NCBI RefSeq assembly: GCF_002307495.1
Contig: NZ_NTMR01000016.1
Location: forward strand, 62,001-126,000
Length of the DNA stretch: 64,000 nucleotides
Origin: Pseudomonas abyssi
Lineage (GTDB): Bacteria > Pseudomonadota > Gammaproteobacteria > Pseudomonadales > Pseudomonadaceae
Direction: 5' to 3'
The notes below the pieces were generated by a model that was not told the DNA's origin, searched no databases, and saw only the letters and a program-made list of their open reading frames with translations. How positions within the stretch are numbered: position 1 is the stretch's first letter; every line of letters begins with the position of its first letter. A program made the position numbers and the translations under genes. This document shows, piece by piece, positions 36,801-45,148 of this stretch.

Positions 36801-38636
36801 ATGGAAGAGGCCGTTGGCATCCGCTGGCATCGACTGGTCACGCGTCTGGCCAGCCGGGGCTATCCCGCCGCCCGCGTCACGCTGGAGACCGAAGGGCCGC
36901 GTCTGGCGCTGATCTTGCGCGCACTGGGCAGTGATGCCGCTCTGAGCATCAAGGCTAGCAGCGAGCGCAGTCTGAGGGTGCGCCGACCGCTGCTGCAGCG
37001 GCTGGCTGGGACTGGGCGGCGGCATGCCTTGGCCTGGCGCGAGCCTGACAGCCTGCATCTGCCAGCGCAACTGCAAGTGTTTGCCGAGGCCCGGCTAAAT
37101 CGCGAACTGTATTTGTGGCTGACTGTGCTGGCCAGCGAACCGCTGCCAACGGCCGACGACGCCTGGCGCGCGAGTCAGGCTCGGATACTGGCGACTCTGG
37201 CCCGCTTTCCTGGGCTCAGGGGGCTGTATCACCGTTTGGCGCAAGCGTTGATCGACGAGCGTGGCGACCCGGCGAGTCTGCCGCGGAATCAACGCGAGCG
37301 GGAAGTCTGCATCCAGACGGAATTGCTGCAGCCGGGTAGTCAATCGCAGTTGCCGCCAGCTCCTGGCGAACCATTGCCGGTGCCGCTGTGGTTGTACACC
37401 GCGGATGGCAACGTTGACGCCGTGCCGCCTGCTACGCAGGCGCAGGTTGAGTCGCCGCCAGCTGGAGGGCAAATACGGCAAGGCAAGGGGCGCAAGCAGG
37501 CGCGTTATGTAGATGATCCTGGTCGTGAAAATGGCCTGATGATCTTCCGTCTGGAAAGCCTGTTCAGCTGGTCTGAATTTGTGCCGGTTGATCGCTGTCA
37601 GGATGACCGCGAAGACTTGGACGCCGAATCCACCGCGGCGGATCTGGACTTTCTCAGCCTGGCCCGTAGTCGCAGCACCTCGGCCTCGCGCATCAAACTG
37701 GATCTGGACCTGCCGAGTGCCGCGGAGGACGATCTGCCCTTGGGTGAGGGCTGCCGCTACCCCGAGTGGGACTGGCGCAAGCGCCAGCTGCTGCCTGATC
37801 ACTGCTCTGTGGTACCGCTGTTGCCGCGGGGCGCAGAAGCGGCGCCGTTGCCGCCGCGTTTGGCCAGTCTGGCCAGCAGCTTGCGCCGCCGATTTGAGGG
37901 GCTGCGCCCGCAGCGCGCCTGGCTGGGCCGGCAGGCATCGGGCAGCCAGCTCGACCTGCAGGCTTGCCTGGCCTATACCTGCCAGCGCCAGCGCGGAAAC
38001 GCGGACAGCCAGCCGCTGTTGTGGCGCAGTCAGGTTGGGCGTCAGCGAGATCTTGCTTGTCTAATGCTGGCTGACTTGTCGCTGTCGACCGAGGCCTGGG
38101 CCGATGACCGCTATCAGGTGATTGATGTGATCCGTGACAGTCTTCATCTGTTTGGCGAAGCCTTGCACGCAGGGCAGGATAGTTTTGCCATGTACGGCTT
38201 CTCCTCGCGTCGGCGTAATCATGTGCGTTTCAGTTTGATCAAGAATTTTGATGAGGCTTGGGGCGATGCTATTCACGGCCGTATCCAGGCGCTCAAACCG
38301 GGGTACTACACGCGAATGGGGGCGGCCATCCGGCAGGCTACCGATATTTTGCGGGAGCGCCCGGCTGAGCAGCGGCTGCTGCTGCTGACCGACGGCAAAC
38401 CGAATGATCTGGACATCTACGAAGGACGCTATGGCATGGAGGATACCCGCCATGCCTTGCGGGAGGCGCGTCAGGCGGGCGTACAGCCCTTCTGCGTCAC
38501 CATCGACCAGCAGGCCTCCGACTATCTGCCGTACCTGTTTGGGCAGGGTCATTATCGGGTCATTCGGCGCGCCGCCGAGCTGCCCGAACTGCTGCCGCGG
38601 CTGTATCTGCTATTGACGGGAGGCGCCGGGAGGTGA
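36801..38636 (+). CDS. norD: NorD, VWA-domain activator of NO reductase
   Basis: A 611-residue protein with a C-terminal von Willebrand A domain. The MIDAS motif DLSLSTEAW is intact, followed by the later Thr/Asp sites RMGAAIRQAT and LLLTDGKPND. NorD pairs with the AAA+ ATPase NorQ to activate NorCB. It starts 4 nt after norB and overlaps norE by 4 nt. Confidence 0.94.
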   Translation: MEEAVGIRWHRLVTRLASRGYPAARVTLETEGPRLALILRALGSDAALSIKASSERSLRVRRPLLQRLAGTGRRHALAWREPDSLHLPAQLQVFAEARLNRELYLWLTVLASEPLPTADDAWRASQARILATLARFPGLRGLYHRLAQALIDERGDPASLPRNQREREVCIQTELLQPGSQSQLPPAPGEPLPVPLWLYTADGNVDAVPPATQAQVESPPAGGQIRQGKGRKQARYVDDPGRENGLMIFRLESLFSWSEFVPVDRCQDDREDLDAESTAADLDFLSLARSRSTSASRIKLDLDLPSAAEDDLPLGEGCRYPEWDWRKRQLLPDHCSVVPLLPRGAEAAPLPPRLASLASSLRRRFEGLRPQRAWLGRQASGSQLDLQACLAYTCQRQRGNADSQPLLWRSQVGRQRDLACLMLADLSLSTEAWADDRYQVIDVIRDSLHLFGEALHAGQDSFAMYGFSSRRRNHVRFSLIKNFDEAWGDAIHGRIQALKPGYYTRMGAAIRQATDILRERPAEQRLLLLTDGKPNDLDIYEGRYGMEDTRHALREARQAGVQPFCVTIDQQASDYLPYLFGQGHYRVIRRAAELPELLPRLYLLLTGGAGR

Positions 38637-39226
38637 GTGCCGCCGAGGGGCTGACTGACTTGCCGGACACAGAGTCCGCGGCGTTACCCGGCGATCTGGC
38701 GATGTGGTGTTTCATTCTCGCGGAGCTGCTGGTCTTTGCTCTGCTGCTGATTGCCCTCGCCTATGCGCGCAGTCGCTGGTCGATGGAATTCAGCGCTGGC
38801 GTGGCAACCTTGCATCCGCTGGCCGGGGTGAGCAATACCCTGCTGCTGCTGACGGCCAGCTATCTGGTGGCGCGCGGTCTGGAGTGCGGCACACGGCGCG
38901 CGCTGGTGCGCGGTTTTGCGCTCGGGCTGCTCTGCGGGCTGGGTTACCTGCTGATCAAGTTTGGCGAGTACGCCGTGCTGATTGGCGAGGGGTACAACCT
39001 GCGCACCAACACGTTCTACTTTTTCTATTTCTTCACCACCTTCTTTCATGCCATGCATGCGATGCTCGGCATGGTCATTCTGGCGGTGGTGGCTGTGCGT
39101 ACCCGTGCTGGTTATTACCCGGATGCGGCGCGCCAGAAAATGGCTGGCGACTCGGCCGGCAGCTACTGGCACATGGTTGATCTGGTCTGGCTGGCGTTGT
39201 TCCCACTGCTTTATCTGTTGCCCTGA
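38633..39226 (+). CDS. norE: NorE, cytochrome oxidase subunit III-like protein
   Basis: A 197-residue protein with five transmembrane helices, related to oxidase subunit III. It includes MWCFILAELLVFALLLIA with the conserved Glu, TFFHAMHAMLGMV and a C-terminal WHMVDLVWLALFPLLYLLP. NorE supports maximal cNor activity in Paracoccus. It starts at GTG overlapping the norD stop (GTGA). Confidence 0.9.
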   Translation: MSAAEGLTDLPDTESAALPGDLAMWCFILAELLVFALLLIALAYARSRWSMEFSAGVATLHPLAGVSNTLLLLTASYLVARGLECGTRRALVRGFALGLLCGLGYLLIKFGEYAVLIGEGYNLRTNTFYFFYFFTTFFHAMHAMLGMVILAVVAVRTRAGYYPDAARQKMAGDSAGSYWHMVDLVWLALFPLLYLLP

Positions 39227-39235
39227 GGTTGGCCC

Positions 39236-39469
39236 ATGCGACTGTCCCTGCGATTCTTCTGGCTGGCGCTGCTGGCATTGACGCTGTTGGGCGTGGCGCT
39301 GTCGCAGCGTCAGCCAGACTGGCTGATGGCTGCGGTCGTGCTGCTGACCTTGCTCAAGGGCCACTGGCTGATTGATCGTTTTATGGGGCTGGCTACCGGC
39401 CCGCTCTGGTTGCGAGCGACGGTGTCTGGCTGGCTGTTGCTGGTACTGTCGGCCCTGGCGCTGTTGTGA
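39236..39469 (+). CDS. norF: NorF-like small membrane protein (cytochrome c oxidase subunit IV family)
   Basis: A 77-residue protein with three hydrophobic segments (LALLALTLLGVALS, AAVVLLTLLKGHWLID, GWLLLVLSALALL). KGHWLIDRFMGL is the conserved block of the subunit IV/NorF family. It is the last gene of the nor operon, 9 nt after norE. Confidence 0.8.
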   Translation: MRLSLRFFWLALLALTLLGVALSQRQPDWLMAAVVLLTLLKGHWLIDRFMGLATGPLWLRATVSGWLLLVLSALALL

Positions 39470-39476
39470 AGGGGAT

Positions 39477-39500
39477 GCCGCGCTGCCGGGTCAGCGCGGC
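39477..39500. terminator. Terminator hairpin after norF
   Basis: Stem GCCGCGCTG (39477-39485) / CAGCGCGGC (39492-39500), loop 6 nt, between norF and the convergent TonB receptor. No strong T-run. Confidence 0.6.
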
Positions 39501-39508
39501 GACGCAGG

Positions 39509-41554
39509 TCAAAATTCGCCGCGCAGGGTCAGCGCAACATTGCGTCCGGGGGACTGGATCTCCCAACCGCTGATGCCTTCGGTCAGGTGCTCGTGATAAC
39601 CCTTGTCGAGCAAGTTACGCAGCGTCAGGCCGAGATCCAGGTTCTGCATGCCAGCGATTGCGCTGAAGCCCCACCCCAGTGACGCATCTACGGTAACAAA
39701 GCCAGCAGTGTCGTTCTCGGTGCCATTGGAGAAGCGGGTTGCTACACGGTCCTGATTCTTGACTGCACGTACTTGCGAATGCCAGCTGAAACCGAGCGCC
39801 CGTGGCTGGCCGATACCCAGTGTCAGTTCTGGCGGCGGCATGCGATACAGCGGCTCGTCGTCCTGGCGATTGTCGCCCTCAAGCCAGGTGAAGCTACCGT
39901 CCAGGGTGACGACGCCAACGGGATGGGCAAACTGGCCTTCGGTGCCCTGGATGATAACCTTGTCAAGGTTCTCGGTACGCTTGATCGGTAGACCCTGAGC
40001 GTTCGTTTGTCCGGTTACCCGGCCGGCGATGTAGTCATCGATGCGGCTATAGTACGCGGCGAGTTGGTAGCTGCTGCGGCCGTCATTGCCCTTGAGACCC
40101 AGTTCCAGACTGGTTGCCTGTTCGGGTTTGAGTTGCGGGTTGCCCTGGTGGAAATAGCCGTCGCCACGGGTGGCGTCTTCAAAGCGCTCGCGCATGTCTG
40201 GTGCGCGATAGGCGCGGCCAAAGCTGAGGTAGGGGTTGAGCAGCGGCTGCAGGTTGTAGATCGCACCGAGGGACCAGGACAGGTTGGAGTCGCTGTTGCT
40301 CAGCCCTTTGGTGGTACGTGATGCACCGCTACCCTTGCTGTCGGCGTCACCCTTGACCCGATCCCAGCGGGCGCCGGCCTGGACGTTGAGGCGGCCAAAC
40401 TGCATGTCATCCTGGATAAACACGCCTGCCGAGTCGATCTGGCCATCACTGAAAGGGTCGTTGCGCTGAATGTTCTGCGACGGGCCGGCGAACTGGTAGC
40501 GGGCCGGGTCACCGGTCATGCGCCACTGGTCCACGCCAACGCTGAGCAGGTGCGCTTCACCCAGGGGCAGACGGTAGGTGCTGCGCACGCCCCGGGTGGT
40601 GAAGGTGACGTCGTTCCACACCTGGTTGCGATCCAGGCCGCTGCTGTAGGCGCGAATCTCGCGATACACCTCCTGCTGGTAGAGGTCGACGCTGAGGGTG
40701 CCGGAGCCAACCTCGCCTTCGTAACCGGCGGCGTACAGGGTGCGCTCGGTGTTTGGCGAGTGGATGGTCAGATTGCCCAGTACCGCTGCAGGTGCGGGTT
40801 TTGTCGAGCCGGGGAACCAGACATCCTCATCTTTGTGCTGTTGCAGATTGAGGTGCAGGTGGCCGTACTCGCCCAGCGAGTAGGCATACTTGAACAGCAT
40901 GGAGCGGCTCTCGTAGCCGGTATTGTCCACCTCGCCGTCGGCGCCCTCGTAGTCGTGTACGCGCTTGGCGGCACCGCCCAGCACCAGCCCATGGCGCTGG
41001 TTGCCGGTTTCGAGCAGGGCTGCGCCCTGTAGGCCCTCGTCAACGCTGGACAGGCCCAGGCCAACCCGGCCGTTGAGCTCGCCAGCGTGATCGAAGGTGG
41101 GCTCCGGGGTCAGCATGTTGACCACGCCACCCAGAGCACCACTGCCGTGCAGTACGGAGCTGGGCCCCTTGATGACTTCCACCCGCTCCAGCAGGCCGAG
41201 GTCAGCCAATGAAGCGATAGCGCCCTGCGGCTGAGCAGAGTTGAGGCGGTTGCCGTCCACTTGCAACACGATGCTTTCCAGGCGCTGGCCGCGCAGCACC
41301 GGGTTCTGGCCCCAGGCGCCGTCGCTTTGCACCGCCAGGCCGGGCTGGCCGCGCATCAACGCGCCGACGTTGTCGCCGGGAAGGCGCTGAGTCGGTTCCA
41401 GTACCACGGAGGCGCCTGCCGTTTCCAGCTTGCTAGCCTGATAACCCTTGGCGGTGACGGTCACTTCGGGCAGTTCCAGGGCGTCACCGGCGAACACCGG
41501 ACTGACTGCCAGGGCGAGCAGGCTGAGATGAAACAGGGGCGTAATTCTGGGCAT
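39509..41554 (-). CDS. TonB-dependent outer-membrane receptor, Fur-type promoter
   Basis: A 681-residue receptor: signal peptide ending near VSPVFA, TonB box LPEVTVTAKG, a plug domain (LRGQRLESIVLQVDGNRLNS, VEVIKGPSSVLHGSGALGGV) and a 22-strand barrel ending VALTLRGEF with terminal Phe. The substrate is not clear; the plug is of the BtuB/heme/ferric-catecholate type rather than the siderophore-specific type. A Fur box lies upstream, so iron or heme is likeliest. ATG 41554 has AGGA 8 nt upstream; in-frame starts at 41569 and 41575 are weaker. It sits inside the NO island but has its own promoter. Confidence 0.88.
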   Translation of the reverse strand: MPRITPLFHLSLLALAVSPVFAGDALELPEVTVTAKGYQASKLETAGASVVLEPTQRLPGDNVGALMRGQPGLAVQSDGAWGQNPVLRGQRLESIVLQVDGNRLNSAQPQGAIASLADLGLLERVEVIKGPSSVLHGSGALGGVVNMLTPEPTFDHAGELNGRVGLGLSSVDEGLQGAALLETGNQRHGLVLGGAAKRVHDYEGADGEVDNTGYESRSMLFKYAYSLGEYGHLHLNLQQHKDEDVWFPGSTKPAPAAVLGNLTIHSPNTERTLYAAGYEGEVGSGTLSVDLYQQEVYREIRAYSSGLDRNQVWNDVTFTTRGVRSTYRLPLGEAHLLSVGVDQWRMTGDPARYQFAGPSQNIQRNDPFSDGQIDSAGVFIQDDMQFGRLNVQAGARWDRVKGDADSKGSGASRTTKGLSNSDSNLSWSLGAIYNLQPLLNPYLSFGRAYRAPDMRERFEDATRGDGYFHQGNPQLKPEQATSLELGLKGNDGRSSYQLAAYYSRIDDYIAGRVTGQTNAQGLPIKRTENLDKVIIQGTEGQFAHPVGVVTLDGSFTWLEGDNRQDDEPLYRMPPPELTLGIGQPRALGFSWHSQVRAVKNQDRVATRFSNGTENDTAGFVTVDASLGWGFSAIAGMQNLDLGLTLRNLLDKGYHEHLTEGISGWEIQSPGRNVALTLRGEF

Positions 41555-41589
41555 TGGTACGATCCTCATGAACAAGTAACTTATTGTTC

Positions 41590-41608
41590 GATATTGAGAA
41601 TCGTTATT
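41590..41608 (-). promoter_or_regulatory. Fur box of the TonB receptor
   Basis: GATATTGAGAATCGTTATT matches the 19-bp Fur consensus at 15 of 19 positions, 36 bp upstream of the chosen start. Confidence 0.75.
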
Positions 41609-41616
41609 ATTTGATT

Positions 41617-41985
41617 TTAGTCAACTTTGCGCGACGGCTCAGCCCGTGTCCATAACCAAGCTGCCACGCCGAGCAGAAACAGCGGCAGGCCGATACGCAG
41701 CCAGTGGGGTGCCGGCAGCAGCCAGATCATCGTTGCGCTGAGCAGCATCAATGCGCTGGCGGCCCACTTGGCGCGTCGTGGTACTGCGCGGCGCTGGCGC
41801 CAGTCGAGTATCAACGGCCCGTAGTGCGGGTGTTGCAACAGTCGCGCTTCCAGCGCTGGCCAGCCGCGGGCCCCAGCCCAGGCGGCGACCAGCAGAAACG
41901 GGGTGGTTGGCAACCCGGGCAAGATGATGCCCACGGCCCCCAGACCGATGCAGGTAGCAGCCAGAACCCGCCATAGCCAAACCAT
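41617..41985 (-). CDS. DUF454 (YbaN-like) inner-membrane protein, copy 1
   Basis: A 122-residue protein with about four transmembrane helices. The family signature is LPGLPTTPFLLVAAWAGARG near the N-terminus, with RAVPRRAKWAA in the middle. Function unknown. ATG 41985 overlaps the stop of the Dnr-like regulator (TGATG), so it is coexpressed with it; the much longer open frame to 42345 overlaps that gene and is rejected. A paralogue lies at 63188. Confidence 0.85.
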   Translation of the reverse strand: MVWLWRVLAATCIGLGAVGIILPGLPTTPFLLVAAWAGARGWPALEARLLQHPHYGPLILDWRQRRAVPRRAKWAASALMLLSATMIWLLPAPHWLRIGLPLFLLGVAAWLWTRAEPSRKVD

Positions 41986-42722
41986 CAGTCGCTGCTGCTG
42001 GCAATCAGGTTGCCGCGCAGGGGGCTGGCCTGCTCCTGGGCAAAGGCCTCCAGCAGGCGGCTCAGGCTGGGAATACGAATGTGCCGGGCGCGCGTCTGGA
42101 TCAGCCCCTGCTCGCGCAGCGTGCCGATCGCGCGGGACAGGGTTTCCGGCTTGATCGACAGGCGTGCAGCTATCAGGCCCTTGGGCAGAGCCAGGTCCAG
42201 TTCGGCGCTGTCGCCTTGCTGATCGCGCACCTGGCCGACCAGGTACAGCGCCAGCCGTTGGGTGGCGTTTTGCAGGGTGAGGTTTTCCAGTTCGTCGAGC
42301 CGCTGGTGCAAGCGAATGCTCAGATGGCCCAGCAAGTGCAGGCAAGTCTGAGGGTTGGTCTCCAGCAGCTGCAGCATCAGACGGTTGGGCAGGCTTAGCA
42401 GCTGCACGTTTTCCAGGCTTTCCACGCAGACTGGATAGACCGAATGGCGCATGAACATCACTGCTTCGGCAAAGGTCTGGCCGGCGTTGATGATCTCGAC
42501 CACCTTTTCCTTGCCGTCGGCCGAAATGCGGAACAGCTTGACCTTGCCGCGCATGACCAGGAAGAAGCGTTTGGCTTCATCGCCCTGACGCAGGATCAGA
42601 CTTTGTGCAGGATGCTCGCGCAGGTGCGCCTCGTTGAGCAGCAGTTTCTGGTTTTCCTCGCTGAAGTGGCCCAACAAGGGATGACGCAGGACCTGTTGTC
42701 GTTGCTCGGGAGTCAGTTGCAT
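41985..42722 (-). CDS. dnr: Dnr/Nnr-type Crp-Fnr transcription regulator
   Basis: A 245-residue regulator: cyclic-nucleotide-binding fold (LILRQGDEAKRFFLVMRGKVKLFRIS), long dimer helix and a C-terminal HTH (GLIAARLSIKPETLSRAIG). The N-terminus lacks the FNR-type cysteine cluster, so it is not an Fe-S oxygen sensor; it fits Dnr, which senses NO through heme in P. aeruginosa. The HTH retains the E-SR pattern (ETLSR) that reads FNR-type boxes. It lies 41 bp after norR on the same strand, so the two NO regulators are probably cotranscribed. Confidence 0.82.
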   Translation of the reverse strand: MQLTPEQRQQVLRHPLLGHFSEENQKLLLNEAHLREHPAQSLILRQGDEAKRFFLVMRGKVKLFRISADGKEKVVEIINAGQTFAEAVMFMRHSVYPVCVESLENVQLLSLPNRLMLQLLETNPQTCLHLLGHLSIRLHQRLDELENLTLQNATQRLALYLVGQVRDQQGDSAELDLALPKGLIAARLSIKPETLSRAIGTLREQGLIQTRARHIRIPSLSRLLEAFAQEQASPLRGNLIASSSD

Positions 42723-42763
42723 GGCTGCGTTCCAGTGGCCGGTAAGTGTGAGTGCATAGTGGT

Positions 42764-44299
42764 TCAGCGGCTGTCGCCAGCCTTGATGCCCAGTCGGGCA
42801 GCCAGCTTGTGCAGGTTGCTGGCGTCCAGCCCCAATGCGCGGGCGGCTGCGCTCCAATTCTGGTCGCTCTGTTCCAGAGCCAGACGAATCTGCTGGCGTT
42901 GCAAGGCCTCGACCGCCTGGCGCAAGGGCTGCACCTGTTGCTGCGGCTCAGCCTCCGCCGGGTCGGCACCGATCGGTGCCGCCATACTGGGAATGTCCAG
43001 CAGCGTTGCGTTCAGGCCAATCAGTGCCTGGCGAGAGCCCTCGCGGCCCAGTGCCTTGATGGCCGCGCGACTGATGACATGCTCAAGTTCCCGCACATTG
43101 CCGGGCCAGTGGTAGCCCAGCAACGCCTGCTCGGCATCGGCGGTCAGGTGTAAGCCGCGCAGCCCCAGCCGGGTGCGATTCTGTTCAAGAAAGTGGCCGG
43201 CCAGCAGCAGCACGTCGTTGCCACGTTCACGAAGAGGGGGGATGGGGACGGGGTAGACTGACAGGCGATGGTACAGGTCGGCGCGAAAATCGCCCTTGGC
43301 GACCGAGTCGGCCAGGTTGCGATTGCTGGCGGCGATGATCCGCACATCGACGCGCAGAGGCTGATCGGCCCCCAGACGCTGGATCTCGCCATTTTGCAGC
43401 GCGCGCAGCAGCTTGGCCTGCAATGCCAGCGGTAGCTCGCCGATCTCGTCGAGGAACAGGGTTCCGCCGTCGGCAGCGTCGAATCGGCCACCGCGGTCGC
43501 CGGTGGCGCCGGAGAAGGCGCCGCGTACATGACCAAAAAGCTCGCTCTCGGCCAGGGTTTCCGGCAGTGCTGCGCAGTTTACCTGCACCAGCGGTTGGCT
43601 GGCGCGAGCGGAATGGCGGTGCAGCCAGTGGGCGAACAGCTCCTTGCCCACGCCAGTTTCGCCGCTGAGCAGCACCGGCAGATCGGAATCTGCAACCACT
43701 CGGAGCTCATCCAGCAAACGGCTGATCGCTGGGCTGGCGCCAATGATGTTGTGACTCTGCTGGCTGGGCTGTGCTTGCACTTCCTGGCCGCGATGCAGAC
43801 GCAGGGCGCGATTGTCCTGTTCCAGTCGGGTGATGCGCAGGGTGGTTTCAATCAAGGGCAGCAACTGTTGCAGGCGCTGGCGTGCTCGCTCGTCAAAGGT
43901 GCCTGCCTGCAAGGCGTCGAACGTCAATGCGCCCCACAGTTCGCCCTCCATGTAGAGGCTGACGCCCATGCAGTCGTGAACCGGAAGTGGATCATCAGGT
44001 GCGCTGTCGAGCAAGCCGTCATAGGGGTCGGGCAGCGGGCTGTCCGGCTCGAACCAGGTCGGTTCGCGGCGAGACAGCAGGGCCGCCAGGCGTGGGTGGC
44101 GAGCAATCTCGAAACGTCGACCCAAGGCTTCCTGAACCAGGCCGGTGGCGGCGATTGGGCGCAGGCATTCGCCCTCTCGCTGCAGCAGCACGACAGCGCC
44201 ACAGGCGAAGGCCTCGCGCAGGACGTGCACCAGGCGCTGCAGACGCACGGCCGCTGGGAGGTCGGCGATCAGGTCCGGCAGTAGCATTTGTACAATCAT
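42764..44299 (-). CDS. norR: NorR, NO-responsive sigma54 activator
   Basis: A 511-residue enhancer-binding protein. The N-terminal GAF domain keeps the residues that bind the NO-sensing iron (HDC in [13 protein letters not shown] and an Asp in TFDAL). The AAA+ domain has Walker A GETGVGKE, Walker [12 protein letters not shown] and the sigma54 loop as GAFSGA rather than the usual GAFTGA. The C-terminal HTH is [19 protein letters not shown]. Three NorR boxes precede it, one overlapping its start region, so it may also control itself. The start is ATG 44299; TTG 44305 and ATG 44284 are alternatives. Confidence 0.94.
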   Translation of the reverse strand: MIVQMLLPDLIADLPAAVRLQRLVHVLREAFACGAVVLLQREGECLRPIAATGLVQEALGRRFEIARHPRLAALLSRREPTWFEPDSPLPDPYDGLLDSAPDDPLPVHDCMGVSLYMEGELWGALTFDALQAGTFDERARQRLQQLLPLIETTLRITRLEQDNRALRLHRGQEVQAQPSQQSHNIIGASPAISRLLDELRVVADSDLPVLLSGETGVGKELFAHWLHRHSARASQPLVQVNCAALPETLAESELFGHVRGAFSGATGDRGGRFDAADGGTLFLDEIGELPLALQAKLLRALQNGEIQRLGADQPLRVDVRIIAASNRNLADSVAKGDFRADLYHRLSVYPVPIPPLRERGNDVLLLAGHFLEQNRTRLGLRGLHLTADAEQALLGYHWPGNVRELEHVISRAAIKALGREGSRQALIGLNATLLDIPSMAAPIGADPAEAEPQQQVQPLRQAVEALQRQQIRLALEQSDQNWSAAARALGLDASNLHKLAARLGIKAGDSR

Positions 44300-44357
44300 G
44301 GTCAATGTAACCCTGGGGTGGTGTTAATAACCGTACTCGCGTTGGGTTTCTTTGACC
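44300..44357 (+). promoter_or_regulatory. Three NorR boxes between norR and ric
   Basis: GGT-N7-ACC at 44300-44312, 44320-44332 and 44345-44357, start-to-start 20 and 25 bp, the same spacing as at norQ. The last box begins 54 bp before the sigma54 -24 element. The first abuts the norR start codon, which could give autorepression. Confidence 0.87.
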
Positions 44358-44397
44358 ATAAAAAATAATTTTATCTATATATCAATAATTTGTGTGA

Positions 44398-44413
44398 TGG
44401 CATGACGGTTGCT
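44398..44413 (+). promoter_or_regulatory. Sigma54 (-24/-12) promoter of ric
   Basis: TGGCATGACGGTTGCT has GG at 44399-44400 and GC at 44411-44412, 10 bp apart. It differs from TGGCACG-N4-TTGC at one position only. A start near 44424 rules out a GTG codon at 44422 as initiator. Confidence 0.88.
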
Positions 44414-44451
44414 TTGGAGGAGTGAACAGCACATCAATGCAGGAGTCAGCA

Positions 44452-45135
44452 ATGCACGACGATTACCTTCAGCGCAGTATGGGGGATCTGGCACAAGACA
44501 TTCCCGGTGCCACCGCACTGTTTCATCAGGCGCGTCTGGACTTTTGCTGTCATGGCCAGCGCAGCCTTTTGGCGGCCTGTGAGCTCAAGGGGCTCGATCC
44601 AGCGACTCTGGCTGCAGCCCTGGAGCGTCTGGACGGTGACGGCCGTCCGGGCCGGCGAGACTGGCGACAGGTGACGGCCTCAGAGTTGATTGAACATATC
44701 TTGCAGCGTTACCACGCCCGCCACCGGGAGCAGTTGCCGGAGCTGATGCGGCTGGCGCGGCGGGTCGAGCAGGTGCATGGCACACATGAACATTGCCCGC
44801 TCGGCTTGGCGGATCTGTTGGGCGAGCTGCTGCAGGAGCTGGAAAGTCATATGCTCAAGGAGGAACAAATCCTGTTTCCGCTGTTGCGGCGGGGGCAAAC
44901 TGCAATGGCGGGTGGGCCGATTGCGGTCATGCGCTTTGAGCATGAGCAGCACGGTGAAGCGCTGGACGAGATCGCACGTCTGACGCAGGACCTGCAGCTG
45001 CCGCCAAACGCATGCAATACCTGGACGGCGCTGTATCGTGGTCTGGAGCAGTTGATGCTGGATCTGAACCAGCATATCCACCTCGAGAACACTATTTTGT
45101 TTGCTGGTGCCAACCGGCCGGCTAATCCCGTCTGA
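44452..45135 (+). CDS. ric: YtfE/ScdA/RIC di-iron Fe-S cluster repair protein
   Basis: A 227-residue protein. The N-terminal ScdA_N-like domain has LDFCCHGQRSL, and the C-terminal four-helix hemerythrin-like domain supplies His and Glu ligands (HILQRYHARHREQ, LESHMLKEEQILFPLL, RFEHEQHGEAL, NQHIHLENTILF). RIC proteins restore Fe-S clusters damaged by NO. ATG 44452 has AGGAG 6 nt upstream. It is driven by NorR and sigma54 and followed by nnrS. Confidence 0.92.
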   Translation: MHDDYLQRSMGDLAQDIPGATALFHQARLDFCCHGQRSLLAACELKGLDPATLAAALERLDGDGRPGRRDWRQVTASELIEHILQRYHARHREQLPELMRLARRVEQVHGTHEHCPLGLADLLGELLQELESHMLKEEQILFPLLRRGQTAMAGGPIAVMRFEHEQHGEALDEIARLTQDLQLPPNACNTWTALYRGLEQLMLDLNQHIHLENTILFAGANRPANPV

Positions 45136-45148
45136 CAAGGAGTTATAC

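Noticed and set aside
44370-44386. FNR/Dnr box upstream of ric (TTATC...ATCAA)
   Set aside because: The right half fits, but the left half and spacing do not match TTGAT-N4-ATCAA. The NorR/sigma54 elements explain the promoter better.
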